A stretch of DNA of 14,390 nucleotides from Elusimicrobiaceae bacterium (GTDB lineage Bacteria > Elusimicrobiota > Elusimicrobia > Elusimicrobiales > Elusimicrobiaceae), in NCBI GenBank assembly GCA_017647245.1, contig JAGCKY010000184.1, positions 1 to 14,390 on the forward strand, in the 5' to 3' direction. A program made the position numbers and the translations under genes. Shown piece after piece: positions 13,280-14,390 of the stretch (positions within the stretch are counted from its first letter, which is position 1; the number at the start of each line of letters is the position of its first letter). The notes under the pieces are model-generated. The model was not told where the DNA came from and ran no database searches. It was given only the letters and a program-made list of their open reading frames with translations.

Positions 13280-13972
13280 TTATGCCTGCTCGTCTTTTAG
13301 ATAAGTTTTGATTTCCACGCGGTTATTGAAATCATCAAAGAAAGCGCGCTGAGCGGTTTCCATTTTGGTTTCAAATAATTGCGTTTCAAAATCCGCTTTG
13401 TTTGTGTCAAAATCTTTCAGATTTCCGTTTTGGATTTGATAGGAAAATTTGATTTCTTCCGGCGTGAGTTTGTACACGGAATATAAAGCCATGCGGAAAC
13501 GGTCGGCCAGCTTGCTGCGGCGCAATTGTTCCTCAAACTGTCCCGGCGTTACGCCCAGCTGATATTTTACAGCGTGCTCATAAGCTTGCTGATTAAACTG
13601 TCCGTTTTGGTTAAACACGGGGGAAGCTTGGATATTAGCAGCAATTTCATAATCCGATACGGCCATGCCAAATTCCTGCGCGGCTTGGTTTAATACTTCC
13701 TCGCTAATGAGCCCGCTTAAAGCTTGTTGGGTTAAATAGCGGGTCATATTTTCGTCCACATCTACGCCGTTGTTGCGCAAGACACGCGCTTGTGCGTCAG
13801 TAGCGCGGCGCAAATCGCGGTAGGTAATCGGCGTAGAGCCGACCATAGCGGCATTACTGCTCAGGGAACGGAAATTAAAAGAGTTCAAGCCCAAATAACC
13901 GATACTGGCAATGAAAAACGCCAGCGTAATAATCAGCACGGATTTTTTATATTTGATTAGAAATGAAATCAT
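13280..13972 (-). CDS. Membrane-anchored SurA/PpiD N-terminal-domain protein
   Basis: A 230-aa protein with a short cytoplasmic start, one membrane helix at ~11-29, and a periplasmic part resembling the N-terminal chaperone domain of SurA/PpiD. Supporting parts are GSTPITYRDLRRA at ~45-57, then the LISEEVLNQAAQEFGM and FNQQAYEHAV helices. Full PpiD is about 620 aa, and no parvulin domain is seen here, so it may hold or guide envelope proteins rather than isomerise prolines. ATG 13972 is preferred over the longer frame to 14032: GGGAG lies 6 nt upstream, the protein begins like PpiD, and the longer version would overlap the bactofilin gene. The gap to the bactofilin stop is 17 nt. Confidence 0.78.
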   Translation of the reverse strand: MISFLIKYKKSVLIITLAFFIASIGYLGLNSFNFRSLSSNAAMVGSTPITYRDLRRATDAQARVLRNNGVDVDENMTRYLTQQALSGLISEEVLNQAAQEFGMAVSDYEIAANIQASPVFNQNGQFNQQAYEHAVKYQLGVTPGQFEEQLRRSKLADRFRMALYSVYKLTPEEIKFSYQIQNGNLKDFDTNKADFETQLFETKMETAQRAFFDDFNNRVEIKTYLKDEQA

Positions 13973-13989
13973 GTATGACTCCCAATGAA

Positions 13990-14364
13990 TTATTTTTCTT
14001 CCGGCGTTTTTTCCGATTCGCCGATTTTGCATTGTCCTTCAATTTTGCCGCCTTCTTCCACAATCATTTTGTGGGCGCGCACATCGCCTTTGATAGAGGC
14101 CTTGGATAATACTTCCAACATATCGGCGCACACATTGCCGATAATATCGCCGCCGCACACGACGGTGTGTCCGGTAACGTCGCCGGTGATTTTGCCGCCC
14201 TCGCCTACGATGACTTGGCGCGCATTATCTACCGACCCTTCCAAGTGACCGTCCACGCGCAAAGAACCTTGCACGCTTAAAGTGCCTTGGAAATAACATT
14301 CTGTGCTGACGACGGAAAAATGTTCGCCGGACGCAAAATCCGAATCTTTCTTTAAAAAGCCCAT
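13990..14364 (-). CDS. Bactofilin (polymer-forming cytoskeletal protein)
   Basis: A 124-aa protein of the bactofilin family (DUF583). These proteins polymerise without nucleotide into filaments at the inner membrane and place cell-wall enzymes, stalk or pole structures. The core ~18-113 is a beta-helix with short Gly/Val-rich repeats such as VDGHLEGSV and VGEGGKITGDV. The short polar N terminus and the acidic, Lys-rich C-terminal tail fit the family. ATG 14364 has an AGGAGG SD (14369-14374 complement) 4 nt away. It is the first visible gene of a minus-strand operon with the SurA/PpiD-like protein and the sugar kinase. The promoter must lie beyond the right edge. I do not see the peptidase or ParA genes often found beside bactofilins. 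Confidence 0.92.
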   Translation of the reverse strand: MGFLKKDSDFASGEHFSVVSTECYFQGTLSVQGSLRVDGHLEGSVDNARQVIVGEGGKITGDVTGHTVVCGGDIIGNVCADMLEVLSKASIKGDVRAHKMIVEEGGKIEGQCKIGESEKTPEEK

Positions 14365-14390
14365 GTTTCCTCCTGCCTTATTTGAAATAA

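Overview
The window looks like chromosomal DNA of a Gram-negative bacterium. The best fit is a gut-type Elusimicrobiota (Elusimicrobium-like) genome. The main reason is three scattered, single-gene type IV pilin-like loci with nearly the same N-terminal helix, a pattern I associate with that phylum. The assignment is an inference from gene content and was not tested. Coding density is high, most genes have clear Shine-Dalgarno (SD) sites, and no phage, transposase, rRNA or CRISPR array is visible.

Layout, left to right. A terminator of an upstream gene (51-78) is followed by pilin gene 1 (280-936), which converges on a maltodextrin operon on the minus strand: an SLC45-like sugar transporter and a DPE2/MalQ-type 4-alpha-glucanotransferase (974-4970). 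Diverging from that operon is a tight plus-strand cluster (5100-9386): an RpoD/RpoS-like sigma factor with a long basic tail, the zinc/manganese ABC importer (binding protein, ATPase, permease) and endonuclease III. Pilin gene 2 (9496-9981) follows with its own promoter. An SGNH hydrolase (10119-10721) then converges on a TlpA-like thioredoxin lipoprotein (minus). Next come a 105-bp inverted-repeat element, a tRNA-Leu(CAA) on the minus strand, and pilin gene 3 (11842-12321). Pilin 3 converges on a three-gene minus-strand operon: bactofilin, a membrane-anchored SurA/PpiD N-domain protein, and a PfkB-family sugar kinase (12369-14364).

The transporter and glucanotransferase would import and rearrange maltodextrins in the cytoplasm. 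The ABC system would import divalent metal. Bactofilin and the SurA/PpiD-like protein point to envelope and cell-shape work. The three pilins have no assembly genes nearby, so they must use machinery encoded elsewhere.

The most unusual signal is the control region of the pilins. All three have the same promoter architecture: TTGACT, a 16-nt spacer that is mostly a 12-13 nt poly(T) run, then TACAAT or TAAAAT. Two copies are identical over 39 nt, although the coding DNA of the conserved pilin helix has drifted at synonymous sites. Two of the three loci also carry palindromic elements between the promoter and the pilin helix. One 85-bp family occurs in the 5' UTR of pilin 3 and, in frame, inside the leader peptide of pilin 1. 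Its 5' hairpin shows compensatory base changes between the two copies. This suggests mobile palindromic elements that colonise pilin leaders and may control their expression.
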